Part shown: positions 30,610-39,146 of the stretch, piece by piece
Position numbering within the stretch: position 1 is the first letter of the stretch
How the letters are laid out: the number at the start of each line of letters is the position of its first letter
NCBI GenBank assembly: GCA_021774435.1
Contig: JAJFJB010000249.1
Span: 1 to 64,000 of the forward strand
Source of the DNA: Alphaproteobacteria bacterium
Lineage (GTDB): Bacteria > Pseudomonadota > Alphaproteobacteria > UBA8366 > GCA-2717185
Direction: 5' to 3'
DNA: 64,000 bases
Made by a program: the position numbers and the translations under genes
The notes under the pieces: generated by a model
The model's database searches: none
What the model was told of the DNA's origin: nothing
The model's input: the letters and a program-made list of their open reading frames with translations, nothing else

Positions 30610-32214
30610 ATGGCGGGCGCGGAAGACGAATTCGATTACATAATTGCTGGCGCGGGGTCGGCCGGTTGCGTTCTGGCGAACAGATTGTCGGCTGATCCTC
30701 GCAACAGAGTCCTGCTGCTGGAAGCCGGCGGTCGCGACAACTACCCGTGGATTCACATCCCTGTCGGTTATTTCAAAACAATTCTGAATCCCAGAACGGA
30801 CTGGTGTTTCTACACAGAGCCCGACCCGGGCTTGAATGGTCGCAGCATTCCCTGGCCGCGCGGCAAGGTGTTGGGCGGTTCCAGTTCGATTAACGGCCTC
30901 GTCTATATTCGCGGACAAAGCCACGATTACGACCAGTGGCGGCAGCTCGGCAATACCGGCTGGGCGTGGGACGATGTGTTGCCCTATTTCATGAAGGCGG
31001 AAGATCAGCAGCGGGGGCCAAGTGAGACGCACGGCGCCGGGGGGCCGTTGGGCGTTTCCGATATTGGGTTTTCCCGCGGATTTTCGGATGCGTTCATTGA
31101 TGCGGCCGAGGAGACGGGTATACCGCGAACGGACGATTTCAACAGTGGAAACCAGGAAGGGGCAGGCTATTTCCAGCTCACCACACGCAATGGCCGGCGG
31201 TGCAGCACGGCGGTTGGCTATCTGCGGCCAGTCAAAGGGCGATCGAATCTTTCCATCACGACAAACGCCATGGTTCGCCGTGTTGTCTTCGAAGGCAAAC
31301 GGGCGACGGGCATCGAATATTCCGTGAATGGCCAGACGCGAATGTCCAAGGCAAAAGGCGAGGTCATCCTGTCCTCCGGCGCGATCGGGTCGCCGCAGAT
31401 CTTGCAATTATCCGGCGTTGGACCCGGCGCCGTCTTGGCCGAAGCGGGGGTTCCTGTCGTTCATGACGCGCCCGGCGTGGGCGACAATCTGCAGGACCAT
31501 TTGCAGATCCGAGCGATCTACAAGACCAATCAGCCCTCGCTCAATGATGAAGTGAACAGCCTGTACCGCAAAGCGCTGATGGGTCTCGAGTATATTTTCA
31601 CCCGGAAGGGGCCGCTTACCTTGGCCGCTGGGCATGTCGGGATGTTCGCGAGGACGCGTGAGGATCTGGAAACGCCGGACGTGCAATTTCACCTGATCCC
31701 GCTGAGCACCAAGGCGCCGGGTGAGGGGTTGCACGAGTTCTCCGCCTTCACGTCGTCGGTTTGCCAATTGCGGCCCGAGTCGCGCGGCAAAATTACGATT
31801 AAATCTGCCGAGCCGACGGACTATCCGGCTATATATCCGAACTATCTGTCTGCGCTGACCGATCAGCAGACAATTGTCGCGGGCATGAAATTGTCGCGGA
31901 AGATAATGGCGACACCGACGATGCAGTCGCTGATTACAGAAGAATTCATGCCGGGTCTGGATGTCCAATCGGACGAAGAACTTCTAGAGCATGCGCGCGA
32001 AAATGCGGGAACGATTTATCATCCGGTGGGTACGTGCAAGATGGGCGACGATCCGACGGCGGTCGTTGATGAACGCCTGCGTGTGCACGGTATCGAAGGT
32101 CTGCGGGTCGTCGATGCATCGATCATGCCGACCTTAGTATCCGGCAATACAAATGCGCCGTCGATCATGATCGGCGAGAAAGCATCGGATATGATTCTGG
32201 AAGATGCGCGTTAA
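30610..32214 (+). CDS. GMC family oxidoreductase (choline dehydrogenase-like)
   Basis: DYIIAGAGSAGCVLANRLSADP; WPRGKVLGGSSSINGLVYIRG; C-term YHPVGTCKMG...ASIMPTLVSGNTNAPSIMIGEKASDMI. Confidence 0.95.
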   Translation: MAGAEDEFDYIIAGAGSAGCVLANRLSADPRNRVLLLEAGGRDNYPWIHIPVGYFKTILNPRTDWCFYTEPDPGLNGRSIPWPRGKVLGGSSSINGLVYIRGQSHDYDQWRQLGNTGWAWDDVLPYFMKAEDQQRGPSETHGAGGPLGVSDIGFSRGFSDAFIDAAEETGIPRTDDFNSGNQEGAGYFQLTTRNGRRCSTAVGYLRPVKGRSNLSITTNAMVRRVVFEGKRATGIEYSVNGQTRMSKAKGEVILSSGAIGSPQILQLSGVGPGAVLAEAGVPVVHDAPGVGDNLQDHLQIRAIYKTNQPSLNDEVNSLYRKALMGLEYIFTRKGPLTLAAGHVGMFARTREDLETPDVQFHLIPLSTKAPGEGLHEFSAFTSSVCQLRPESRGKITIKSAEPTDYPAIYPNYLSALTDQQTIVAGMKLSRKIMATPTMQSLITEEFMPGLDVQSDEELLEHARENAGTIYHPVGTCKMGDDPTAVVDERLRVHGIEGLRVVDASIMPTLVSGNTNAPSIMIGEKASDMILEDAR

Positions 32215-32260
32215 AAAACGTACGCTTTGTCTAATTCATTGATTAGCGGAGGAAAGCAAT

Positions 32261-33991
32261 ATGCATGCAATGGAAGTTTTTGACCCGAGCGGCGCGACGG
32301 AGGTGCTGAAGCTGCACGCGCCACGTCTCGATACGCTTAACGGCAAGACCGTGGCGCTCGTCTCGGACGATATGTGGCAGGCACACCGTATGCTGCCTTT
32401 GGTGCGCGAGAAGCTGGAAGCGCAATTTCCCGATGCGACCTTTATCCCGGAAACCGAATTTCCGATGGGTACGCGGGAGATGGATACCGAAGAAACCGTC
32501 GACATGCTGGAAGCACGCGGCGTCGATGCGGTTATCGTCGGGAACGCCTCCTGAGGCGCCTGCGCGACAGCATGCGGCCGTGTTGCCGCTCGTATTGAAA
32601 GCAGGGGTATCCCTACCGTTATTCTGACTCGCGAAGATTTCGTGGGTGTGGTGCGTAATTCCTTGGCTGGCCTCGGTTTCGATCAGGATGCCTCCATGGT
32701 GGTCTTTCCGATCGACCCCTTCCTGGTCGATAGCGATTTGACGCCGATCGAGAAAAAGATCGATGCGTTCAGCGAAGGCCTGACCGACTGGCAGGCCGCG
32801 ACGAACGAAACCGGGGTGAAGCATCCGCCGAAAATACCGATCGAGGCCAATGGTTATGAGGCCGCCTTCGACAAAATGAACCGTCAATTCCTCGTCAACA
32901 CCTGGGGTGATGGTTTGCCGGTCAATCCACCGACGCAGGCGCGAGTCGATTGGATCATGAAAGGCACCGATCTGGCACCGGACACGGTGATTGGCAAGGT
33001 CATGCCGCGGGGCGGTATTGCAACCGCGGAAACGCTCGCGATTTCCCTGGCGATGGCAGGCGGCCGACCGGAATATTTGCCGGTTCTAATTGCCGCAACG
33101 CACTGTGTTCTCGATCCGATGTTGGAGCACGACAAGTTCCAGGCGACGTCGGATAGCACCTTCCCGGTGGTCATCGTAAATGGGCCTATCGCGGCAGATA
33201 TTCGGCTCAATTCCGGCTTCGGGTTGTTGGGCCCGGATCCGCAGCATCCAGCCGGTGCCTCCATCGGCCGTGCACTGCGGCTGATTCAGCAGAATGTTGG
33301 CGGTGCCTTGCCCGGGGTCGGTACGATGTCGATCTATGGCGCAATGCGTACTGCGAACGTTGTCTTTGCGGAAGATGAAGACGGTCTGCCGCCGGGTTGG
33401 GAACCAGTCAGCACGAACCAGAGCGGAACGCCACGCGGCGAGAATGCAGTGACGGTTTTTGTTGCCACCGGGGCTTCCAATATTGTCCGGCGTGGCGTCG
33501 GCAAGGAAACGGCGGAAGATGAGGCCAATGAAAGCCGGTACCGTGTTGCCGGTTATCTGCGCAGCCCCACGGTACATTATCTCGATGGACATGCGCGAGG
33601 AACGCCTGGTGCGTTATTGATGCCGCGCGTGGTCGCCAAGCAACTCGCCGATCTCGGTTGGACCAAGGAGAAAATCAAGACCTTCCTGTGGGAAAATTCG
33701 AAAATCCCGCACGAGGAGATCGTTCGCACCGGTATGCGGCAATGGATCGAAACCAGTGTTGATCCAGAAACGGTTGCTTCGGCCAACGATGATCCTTGGT
33801 CAATTTGCAGCGACCCGTCGCAAATCATCCTCGCCGTCGCCGGGGGCGCGCATCCGACTCATAATTTTTGGATGCAGGGAAACGCGCCAAGAGTGGCAAG
33901 CGGTTCAATCGATTTACCGCAGGATTGGCAGGCGCTTGTTGCGGAGGCCGAAGAGGATCTTGGCCCCAGCGGCGAGATGTGTGTGATCTAA
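32261..33991 (+). CDS. UGSC-family selenoprotein: one ~576-aa CDS with in-frame UGA (Sec) at codon 98; split in the ORF track as 32261-32554 and 32642-33991
   Basis: 32261 to UGA = 97 codons and 32555 to 32642 = 29 codons, all in one frame. Read-through gives ...DAVIVGNAS-U-GACATACGRVAARIESRGIPTVILTREDFVGVVRNSLAGLGFDQD... with no other stop; the 29 codons between UGA and the second ORF are protein-like; U-G-A-C matches the UGxC redox motif of the UGSC family. Confidence 0.88.
32552..32554 (+). other. In-frame UGA proposed as selenocysteine codon
   Basis: TGA between GCC TCC and GGC GCC TGC; same frame upstream and downstream; followed by a hairpin. Confidence 0.85.
32559..32605 (+). promoter_or_regulatory. 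Candidate bacterial SECIS hairpin
   Basis: CCUGC(32559-63) [GCGA] CAGCAU(32568-73) GCGGC(32574-78) loop CGUGUU(32579-84) GCCGC(32585-89) [UC] GUAUUG(32592-97) [AAA] GCAGG(32601-05); 5-bp outer stem, mid stem with one C.A mismatch and G.U pairs, 5-bp GC apical stem; GU-containing loop ~25 nt after UGA. Confidence 0.7.
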
Positions 33992-34000
33992 AAACGGTTT

Positions 34001-34040
34001 TACGACTGGTTGGAACAGAAAGCAATTCCAACCAGTCGTA
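34001..34040. terminator. Perfect 15-bp inverted repeat between convergent genes (bidirectional terminator candidate)
   Basis: TACGACTGGTTGGAA - CAGAAAGCAA - TTCCAACCAGTCGTA; no long U tract. Confidence 0.6.
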
Positions 34041-34046
34041 ATCACT

Positions 34047-34544
34047 TCAACCCGCAGCGTCCGCCACCGGTGCCGACTCCGGACTGACTGCTTTGAGCCC
34101 TGCGCCTTTCGCAGGCGACTTACCGCTTGCCGCAGCGATATCGCCGGCAATTTCGCCGCCTTCCTCGATTGTCAGGCGGCCATAGCGGATCGTGCCGGTG
34201 ACATGGCCCGTTTTGTGAATGACAAGGCGGTCCCGTGCGGTTAGGTCACCCTCGAACCGCCCATGAATTTCGGCTTCATCAATCGTTGCCGCGCCCACGA
34301 AAACACCTGACGTTTCGATTTGAAGGACGCGACTGTCCATGGAAGCTTCGACCCGGCCTTCGACGAAGAGCGTGTCGCAATCTTCAATCGCGGCACTTTT
34401 TAGGCGAATGTCAGGCCCAACCGTCAGCCGGCCTGCGGGTCCGCCGGGTTCCGGCATCGCGGGGGTGCGGCGTGATTGTCTCGCGGCATTCTGCGCGGCG
34501 GCGGTGTCTGGCCTCGCCGGCGTTTCCGTTTGCTTCTTGAACAT
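34047..34544 (-). CDS. Bactofilin / polymer-forming cytoskeletal protein
   Basis: CDTLFVEGRVEASMDSRVLQIETSGVFVGAATIDEAEIHGRFEGDLTARDRLVIHKTGHVTGTIRYGRLTIEEGGEIAGDI beta-helix. Confidence 0.9.
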   Translation of the reverse strand: MFKKQTETPARPDTAAAQNAARQSRRTPAMPEPGGPAGRLTVGPDIRLKSAAIEDCDTLFVEGRVEASMDSRVLQIETSGVFVGAATIDEAEIHGRFEGDLTARDRLVIHKTGHVTGTIRYGRLTIEEGGEIAGDIAAASGKSPAKGAGLKAVSPESAPVADAAG

Positions 34545-34646
34545 GATCGATAGGCCCTCCCGAATGTTGCGTAAGCCCTAATCGATAAAAACAAAAAGCG
34601 GCGAGAAACCGAACGGAAATGCGGCAATGAAAAGGCAGTTTTTTGG

Positions 34647-34714
34647 CTTAGATCAGATCACGATGTGTTGGAATCGCTTTTGCGATCCAAAAAAGCGTGT
34701 GAAGGTGCTCTAAG
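34647..34714. repeat. Dispersed hairpin-bearing repeat, copy 1
   Basis: CTTAGATCAGATCACGATGTGTTGGAATCGC-TTTT-GCGATCCAAAAAAGCGTGTGAAGGTGCTCTAAG; 6-bp terminal inverted repeat CTTAGA/TCTAAG; similar to reverse complement of 38520-38568. Confidence 0.5.
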
Positions 34715-35531
34715 TCCGAGGCATTGCCGCCGTCGACCCACCATCGACCGGCATGGTGATGCCGGTGATATAGGAAGACGCATCGCCGCTGAGGAAGAGA
34801 CAGGCTTTTGCGATGTCTTCGGGTTGTGCGATCCGCCCCATTGGAGAGGTGCCGGACAGGCGGTAGCCGTGATTTGCGCTCGTTTCGCCCATAAAGGGTT
34901 GGGTCATCGGCGTATCGACCGTGGCCGGCGCAATTGCATTGACGGTGATACCGCTCGACGCTAGCTCGACCGCGAGGACGCGGACCAAATGAGACAGTGC
35001 AATTTTAGACGCCGCATAGGCGCCGCTGGACGCCTTTGGCCGGATTGCGGCGGCAGAAGACAGGGCCGTAATCGATTTGCGCCGCTCTGGACCGGACTGC
35101 AAATGCGGCAGGGCTGCCCTCGCGGCAATCCAGAATCCCCGCATATTGACGGCAAAAACATCGTCAAACTCATCTTCCGCCATATCCGCGAGGGCGCCGA
35201 CCCGCAGTATGCCGGACGTGAAAACCAAATGGTCGAGGCCGCCGAGTTCCGCTGCCGTCTGATTTAGCACCGCGTTCAGCATACTGCTGTCCCGAACGTC
35301 GGCTGCGGCGCAGAACGCGTTTTCCGCACCGGCCGTCTTCAATTCTTCGGCAAAGCCTTCGAGTTGGCTGGTATTTACGTCGAGCGCGGCTACCTTTGCG
35401 CCATGGGCTGCGAAGCCCAGCGCGGTTGCCCGTCCAATGCCGGAAGCTGCTCCCAACACTGCGATGGGACGGCCCTGAAATTCATTGCTATTCTCCGGCA
35501 TCAATCTCTCCATAATGATTGCGGTGCGCAC
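34710..35531 (-). CDS. SDR family oxidoreductase
   Basis: AVLGAASGIGRATALGFAAHGAKVAALD; SSGAYAASKIALSHLVRVLAVELASSGITVNAIAP. Confidence 0.92.
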   Translation of the reverse strand: MRTAIIMERLMPENSNEFQGRPIAVLGAASGIGRATALGFAAHGAKVAALDVNTSQLEGFAEELKTAGAENAFCAAADVRDSSMLNAVLNQTAAELGGLDHLVFTSGILRVGALADMAEDEFDDVFAVNMRGFWIAARAALPHLQSGPERRKSITALSSAAAIRPKASSGAYAASKIALSHLVRVLAVELASSGITVNAIAPATVDTPMTQPFMGETSANHGYRLSGTSPMGRIAQPEDIAKACLFLSGDASSYITGITMPVDGGSTAAMPRT

Positions 35532-35612
35532 GGCATAACCGTTGATCTTCGTTAATGATATATTGTCAGGGCTAACAACGTCGAATGTCGCGCAATTTGG
35601 AGAGTCCGGGGC

Positions 35613-36488
35613 ATGTCAATCATGAATGACGGTAAACCAAAACTGGCGATTGATATCGGTACTGAACTTGCCGAAGGGTTCGCGTTGCCGCCTGGCGGGC
35701 TACCAATCGACTTTCTCGCGGGTTTGGTCCACCCCAAGGAAAGGCGGCAATTCCATCAAAGGCACTTGTTAGACCGGTTCGATGACGAAGTTTTGCCGAT
35801 CATTAGTTCCGCGCACTTGGCATGTGGCCTTCATTCGGGCGATCCGCTGGTTATTCATCGCACCGTTGCAAAACTTGTCGAGCGTAATGTGCAGATTGGC
35901 GCGCATCCCTCCTATCCGGATGTTTTCAATTTCGGCCAGGATCGCGTAGCGATGTCCGGCGAAGAATTAGTCTCCGTGTTGCTGTACCAATTTGGCGCAT
36001 TGCAAGGCCTGCTTTCGCATTTTGACCAGTGTGTTCGACACGTGAAATGTCATGGCGCTCTGGCCTTCGATGTTGCATATGAGGACTGGGCGTGCGCCGC
36101 GATGGTGCGTGCGATCAAACTATTCGATCCGTCAATGGTGCTCGTGGCAATGGCCGGGACCAATAGCGTTGCCCAAGCGAGAACGGCGGGAATTCGCGTG
36201 GTAGAAGAAGGGTTTGCGGACCGCGGTTATGATTCCGAAGGGCATCTAGTGCCGAGAAGTCATCCCAAAGCCCTGTTTGAAAACCCTGAAGATGCCGCGT
36301 GTCAGGTAATCGCAATGGCTCGTGAGGGTGTGATTACAACAGTCGACGGCGACCAAATTCCGCTGCGTGCCCAAACTTTTTGTCTTCATAGCGATACGCC
36401 GTCGGCAGGCGAGTTCGCGCGCGCAATTATCCGCGCTCTTGAGATCGAAGAAATTGGCGTAACACCGCTCTCGGGATTGGCATGGTAG
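35613..36488 (+). CDS. LamB/YcsF family protein (5-oxoprolinase subunit A-like)
   Basis: DIGTELAEGFALP..., LPIISSAHLACGLHSGDPLVIHRTV, QIGAHPSYPD, VKCHGAL, EGFADRGYDSEGHLVPRS. Confidence 0.88.
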   Translation: MSIMNDGKPKLAIDIGTELAEGFALPPGGLPIDFLAGLVHPKERRQFHQRHLLDRFDDEVLPIISSAHLACGLHSGDPLVIHRTVAKLVERNVQIGAHPSYPDVFNFGQDRVAMSGEELVSVLLYQFGALQGLLSHFDQCVRHVKCHGALAFDVAYEDWACAAMVRAIKLFDPSMVLVAMAGTNSVAQARTAGIRVVEEGFADRGYDSEGHLVPRSHPKALFENPEDAACQVIAMAREGVITTVDGDQIPLRAQTFCLHSDTPSAGEFARAIIRALEIEEIGVTPLSGLAW

Positions 36489-36629
36489 TGACCGCTAACG
36501 CCGGCTATGGCATTGCCGGCTCGTTTGACGATGAAATGGTTAATATGTCAGAGGCGCGACAGCATTGCGCAGGGACACTGTCGGCCTTATGTTCCGGCCA
36601 ATTCTCTAGTCCTACATTGCGCATGCTAA

Positions 36630-38432
36630 ATGACTGAAACTGCTCGAATCCGAAATTTCGCGATAATCGCCCATATCGATCATGGCAAATCGACCTTGGC
36701 CGACCGGCTGATCGAACAGGCCGGCGCGATCGAGGCGCGTGATATGAAAGCGCAGCTGCTCGACTCGATGGATCTGGAGCGCGAGCGCGGCATCACGATC
36801 AAGGCGCAGACCGTTCGCTTGGAATACAAGGCGAAGGATGGCGAAACCTATGCCCTGAACTTGATTGACACACCGGGCCATGTCGATTTCGCCTATGAGG
36901 TGAGCCGGAGCCTGGCGGCTTGCGAGGGAGCGATCCTGCTGGTCGATGCGAGCCAGGGTGTCGAGGCGCAAACACTGGCCAATGTCTACATGGCGATTGA
37001 AGCGGACCTCGAGATCATCACGGTTCTGAACAAGGTCGATCTGCCATCGGCGGAACCGGACCGGATTCGCCAGCAGATCGAAGAAGTGATTGGTCTAGAC
37101 GCGACGGATGCGTTGGAAATCTCCGCCAAAACCGGTGAAGGAATCGATCAAGTACTCGAAGCGCTGGTCGAACGTTTGCCGCCGCCCGAAGGGAAGGCCG
37201 ATGGGCCATTACGGGCCTTGCTCGTTGATAGTTGGTACGACTCCTATCTCGGCGTTGTAGCACTGGTTCGGGTCAAGGATGGAAACCTGGTCAAGGGCCA
37301 GCGCCTGCGCATGATGTCGACCGGTGCGACGCATGAGGTTGAGCGGGTTGGCGTGTTCATGCCGAAAGGCGTGATGGTCGACAAGCTTGGGCCGGGCGAA
37401 ATAGGGTTTATTACGGCGTCGATCAAGTCGGTGGCCGATTGCAAGGTTGGCGACACCCTGACGGAAGACCGCAAGCCGGCGGAAGTCGCGCTGGCCGGGT
37501 TCAAGCCGTCTGCGCCGGTTGTCTTCTGTGGCTTGTTTCCCGTCGATGCCGCGGATTACGAAGATTTGCGTGAGAGCCTGGCGCGCCTTGCCCTGAATGA
37601 TTCGAGCTTTCACTATGAAGCGGAATCGTCTGCCGCCTTGGGGTTTGGGTTTCGCTGCGGCTGCCTTGGCCTTCTGCATCTCGAAATCATCCAGGAACGG
37701 TTGGAACGGGAATTCGACCTTGATCTGATCACGACGGCGCCGTCGGTTGTCTATCGCTTAACGATGACCGACGGGCGGGAAATTGAACTGCACAACCCGG
37801 CGGACTATCCGGACGTCGTGCATATAGAAAAGATTGAAGAGCCCTGGATCAAGGCGACGATCATGGCGCCGGATGAGTATCTCGGCGGCATTCTCGGATT
37901 GTGCACGGAACGTCGCGGCGAGCAACTGGAACTCACCTATGTTGGCGACCGGGCGATGGCGGTCTATCGGTTGCCACTGAACGAGGTCGTTTTCGATTTC
38001 TACGACCGACTCAAATCGATCAGCCGGGGTTATGCCAGCTTCGATTACGAAATCGATGGTTACGTCGAAGGGGACCTTGTGAAGGTCGGGATCCTGGTCA
38101 ATGCCGAGCCGGTCGATGCGTTGGCCTTGATTACGCACCGCAGCCAGGCGGAACGCCGTGGCCGCATGTTGTGCGAACGATTGAAGACGTTGATTCCCCG
38201 TCAGCTGTTCAAGATAGCGATTCAAGCCGCAATTGGCGGTAAGGTGATCGCCCGGGAAACCGTCGGTGCGTTGCGCAAGGATGTGACGGCAAAGTGCTAC
38301 GGCGGCGATATCACACGGAAACGCAAACTGCTGGAAAAGCAGAAAAAGGGCAAAAAGCGGATGCGCCAGTTCGGCCAGGTCGAGATACCGCAATCCGCCT
38401 TTCTCGAAGCTTTGCGGATGAGTGACGGGTAA
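36630..38432 (+). CDS. lepA: Elongation factor 4 (LepA)
   Basis: [28 protein letters not shown]...[19 protein letters not shown]-term [51 protein letters not shown]. Confidence 0.98.
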   Translation: MTETARIRNFAIIAHIDHGKSTLADRLIEQAGAIEARDMKAQLLDSMDLERERGITIKAQTVRLEYKAKDGETYALNLIDTPGHVDFAYEVSRSLAACEGAILLVDASQGVEAQTLANVYMAIEADLEIITVLNKVDLPSAEPDRIRQQIEEVIGLDATDALEISAKTGEGIDQVLEALVERLPPPEGKADGPLRALLVDSWYDSYLGVVALVRVKDGNLVKGQRLRMMSTGATHEVERVGVFMPKGVMVDKLGPGEIGFITASIKSVADCKVGDTLTEDRKPAEVALAGFKPSAPVVFCGLFPVDAADYEDLRESLARLALNDSSFHYEAESSAALGFGFRCGCLGLLHLEIIQERLEREFDLDLITTAPSVVYRLTMTDGREIELHNPADYPDVVHIEKIEEPWIKATIMAPDEYLGGILGLCTERRGEQLELTYVGDRAMAVYRLPLNEVVFDFYDRLKSISRGYASFDYEIDGYVEGDLVKVGILVNAEPVDALALITHRSQAERRGRMLCERLKTLIPRQLFKIAIQAAIGGKVIARETVGALRKDVTAKCYGGDITRKRKLLEKQKKGKKRMRQFGQVEIPQSAFLEALRMSDG

Positions 38433-38491
38433 AGCACATCAGCATTAAACGGAACCGTTTTCGGTTCATTTTAATGCTGTGAAGGTGCTTT
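38431..38491 (+). terminator. Long hairpin directly after lepA (terminator candidate)
   Basis: Outer stem AAAGCAC/GTGCTTT (38431-37/38485-91); inner stem AGCATTAAA-CG-GAACCG-TTTT-CGGTTC-AT-TTTAATGCT (38441-38478); then ATTATC. Confidence 0.7.
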
Positions 38492-38519
38492 ATTATCAAT
38501 AAGATCGATCAGATTGACA

Positions 38520-38568
38520 TGTTTGTTGCATCACTATGGGTGATTCCAACAAACCGCGATTTGATCTA
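38520..38568 (-). repeat. Dispersed hairpin-bearing repeat, copy 2 (inverted relative to copy 1)
   Basis: Reverse complement TAGATCAAATCGCGGTTTGTTGGAATCACCCATAGTGATGCAACAAACA aligns to TAGATCAGATCACGATGTGTTGGAATCGCTTTTGCGATCCAAAAAAG at 34649; own hairpin GTTTGTTG-C-ATCAC / GTGAT-TC-CAACAAAC at 38521-38554. Confidence 0.5.
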
Positions 38569-38575
38569 GCGGGCC

Positions 38576-38911
38576 TTACTCGAAGCCGCTGCGTTTTCTC
38601 ACCCGGGGCCTGCCGAGCCGGATGCAAATTCCGCCCAACAGCAGCAAAATTACAAAAACGATGATGATGGCTTCCCAGACCGGGCGGGCTAAAAGATAGG
38701 GCACAATCACCGAATCCCAGAAAGCGGGCAGGTGAAGATGCCGTTGGATGATTACCTGACTAAAATTCAGACTCGATACGTGGGCCTCAAACCAGGCCGC
38801 ACCTGTTGCGCGCGTGACATCGGCGCCAAACAGCCAAATCGCCAGCCCGGCGACGAGCGCTATCGCTGCGAGAATGATTAAAAGACGACCGATAATACGC
38901 AGGACGGCCAT
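38576..38911 (-). CDS. Small two-TM membrane protein
   Basis: Two strong hydrophobic segments (LLIILAAIALVAGLAIWLFG; WEAIIIVFVILLLLGGICIRLG); family not recognised. Confidence 0.75.
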   Translation of the reverse strand: MAVLRIIGRLLIILAAIALVAGLAIWLFGADVTRATGAAWFEAHVSSLNFSQVIIQRHLHLPAFWDSVIVPYLLARPVWEAIIIVFVILLLLGGICIRLGRPRVRKRSGFE

Positions 38912-39029
38912 TGTTCAGTCCGATATTCCACTATTACTGGCGCGGAACCTAACACGAGCGTGTGCTGTGGAAAATAGCCACTGTTCTTGCACCCCTAAAC
39001 GTCTAGAGGTAATGTCCCCGCGCCCGGAC

Positions 39030-39120
39030 GGAGGGATGGCCGAGTGGCTTAAGGCGCACGCTTGGAAAGCGTGTTTAGGGTACCCCCCTAACGTGGGTTC
39101 GAATCCCACTCCCTCCGCCA
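39030..39120 (+). tRNA. tRNA-Ser (anticodon GGA), CCA encoded
   Basis: GGAGGGA acceptor pairs with TCCCTCC (39110-39116), discriminator G then CCA; anticodon arm CACGC-TTGGAAA-GCGTG; long variable arm; T-arm GGGTTCGAATCCC. Confidence 0.97.
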
Positions 39121-39146
39121 TTTTTCGCTGCTATGCGGCTTTTATA

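Noticed and set aside
32374-32627. Alternative-frame ORFs 32374-32598 and 32433-32627 over the UGA region
   Set aside because: Low-complexity, Arg/Pro-rich shadow translations; the reading through UGA is clearly the protein-like frame.
32261-33991. Explanation of the 32261-32554 / 32642-33991 split as a pseudogene or frameshift
   Set aside because: Both halves and the 87 nt between them are in the same frame with only one stop, a TGA at a U-G-x-C motif followed by a hairpin. A frameshift is not needed, and decay would not be expected to leave a single precisely placed TGA.
39030-39120. Could the long-variable-arm tRNA be tRNA-Sec?
   Set aside because: Anticodon loop TTGGAAA gives anticodon GGA (Ser) and the acceptor stem is 7 bp; tRNA-Sec would need UCA.
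38915-39121. Minus-strand ORF MAEGVGFEPTLGGYPKHAFQACALSHSAIPPSG...
   Set aside because: Classic spurious translation antisense to a tRNA-Ser gene (the GVGFEPT artefact).
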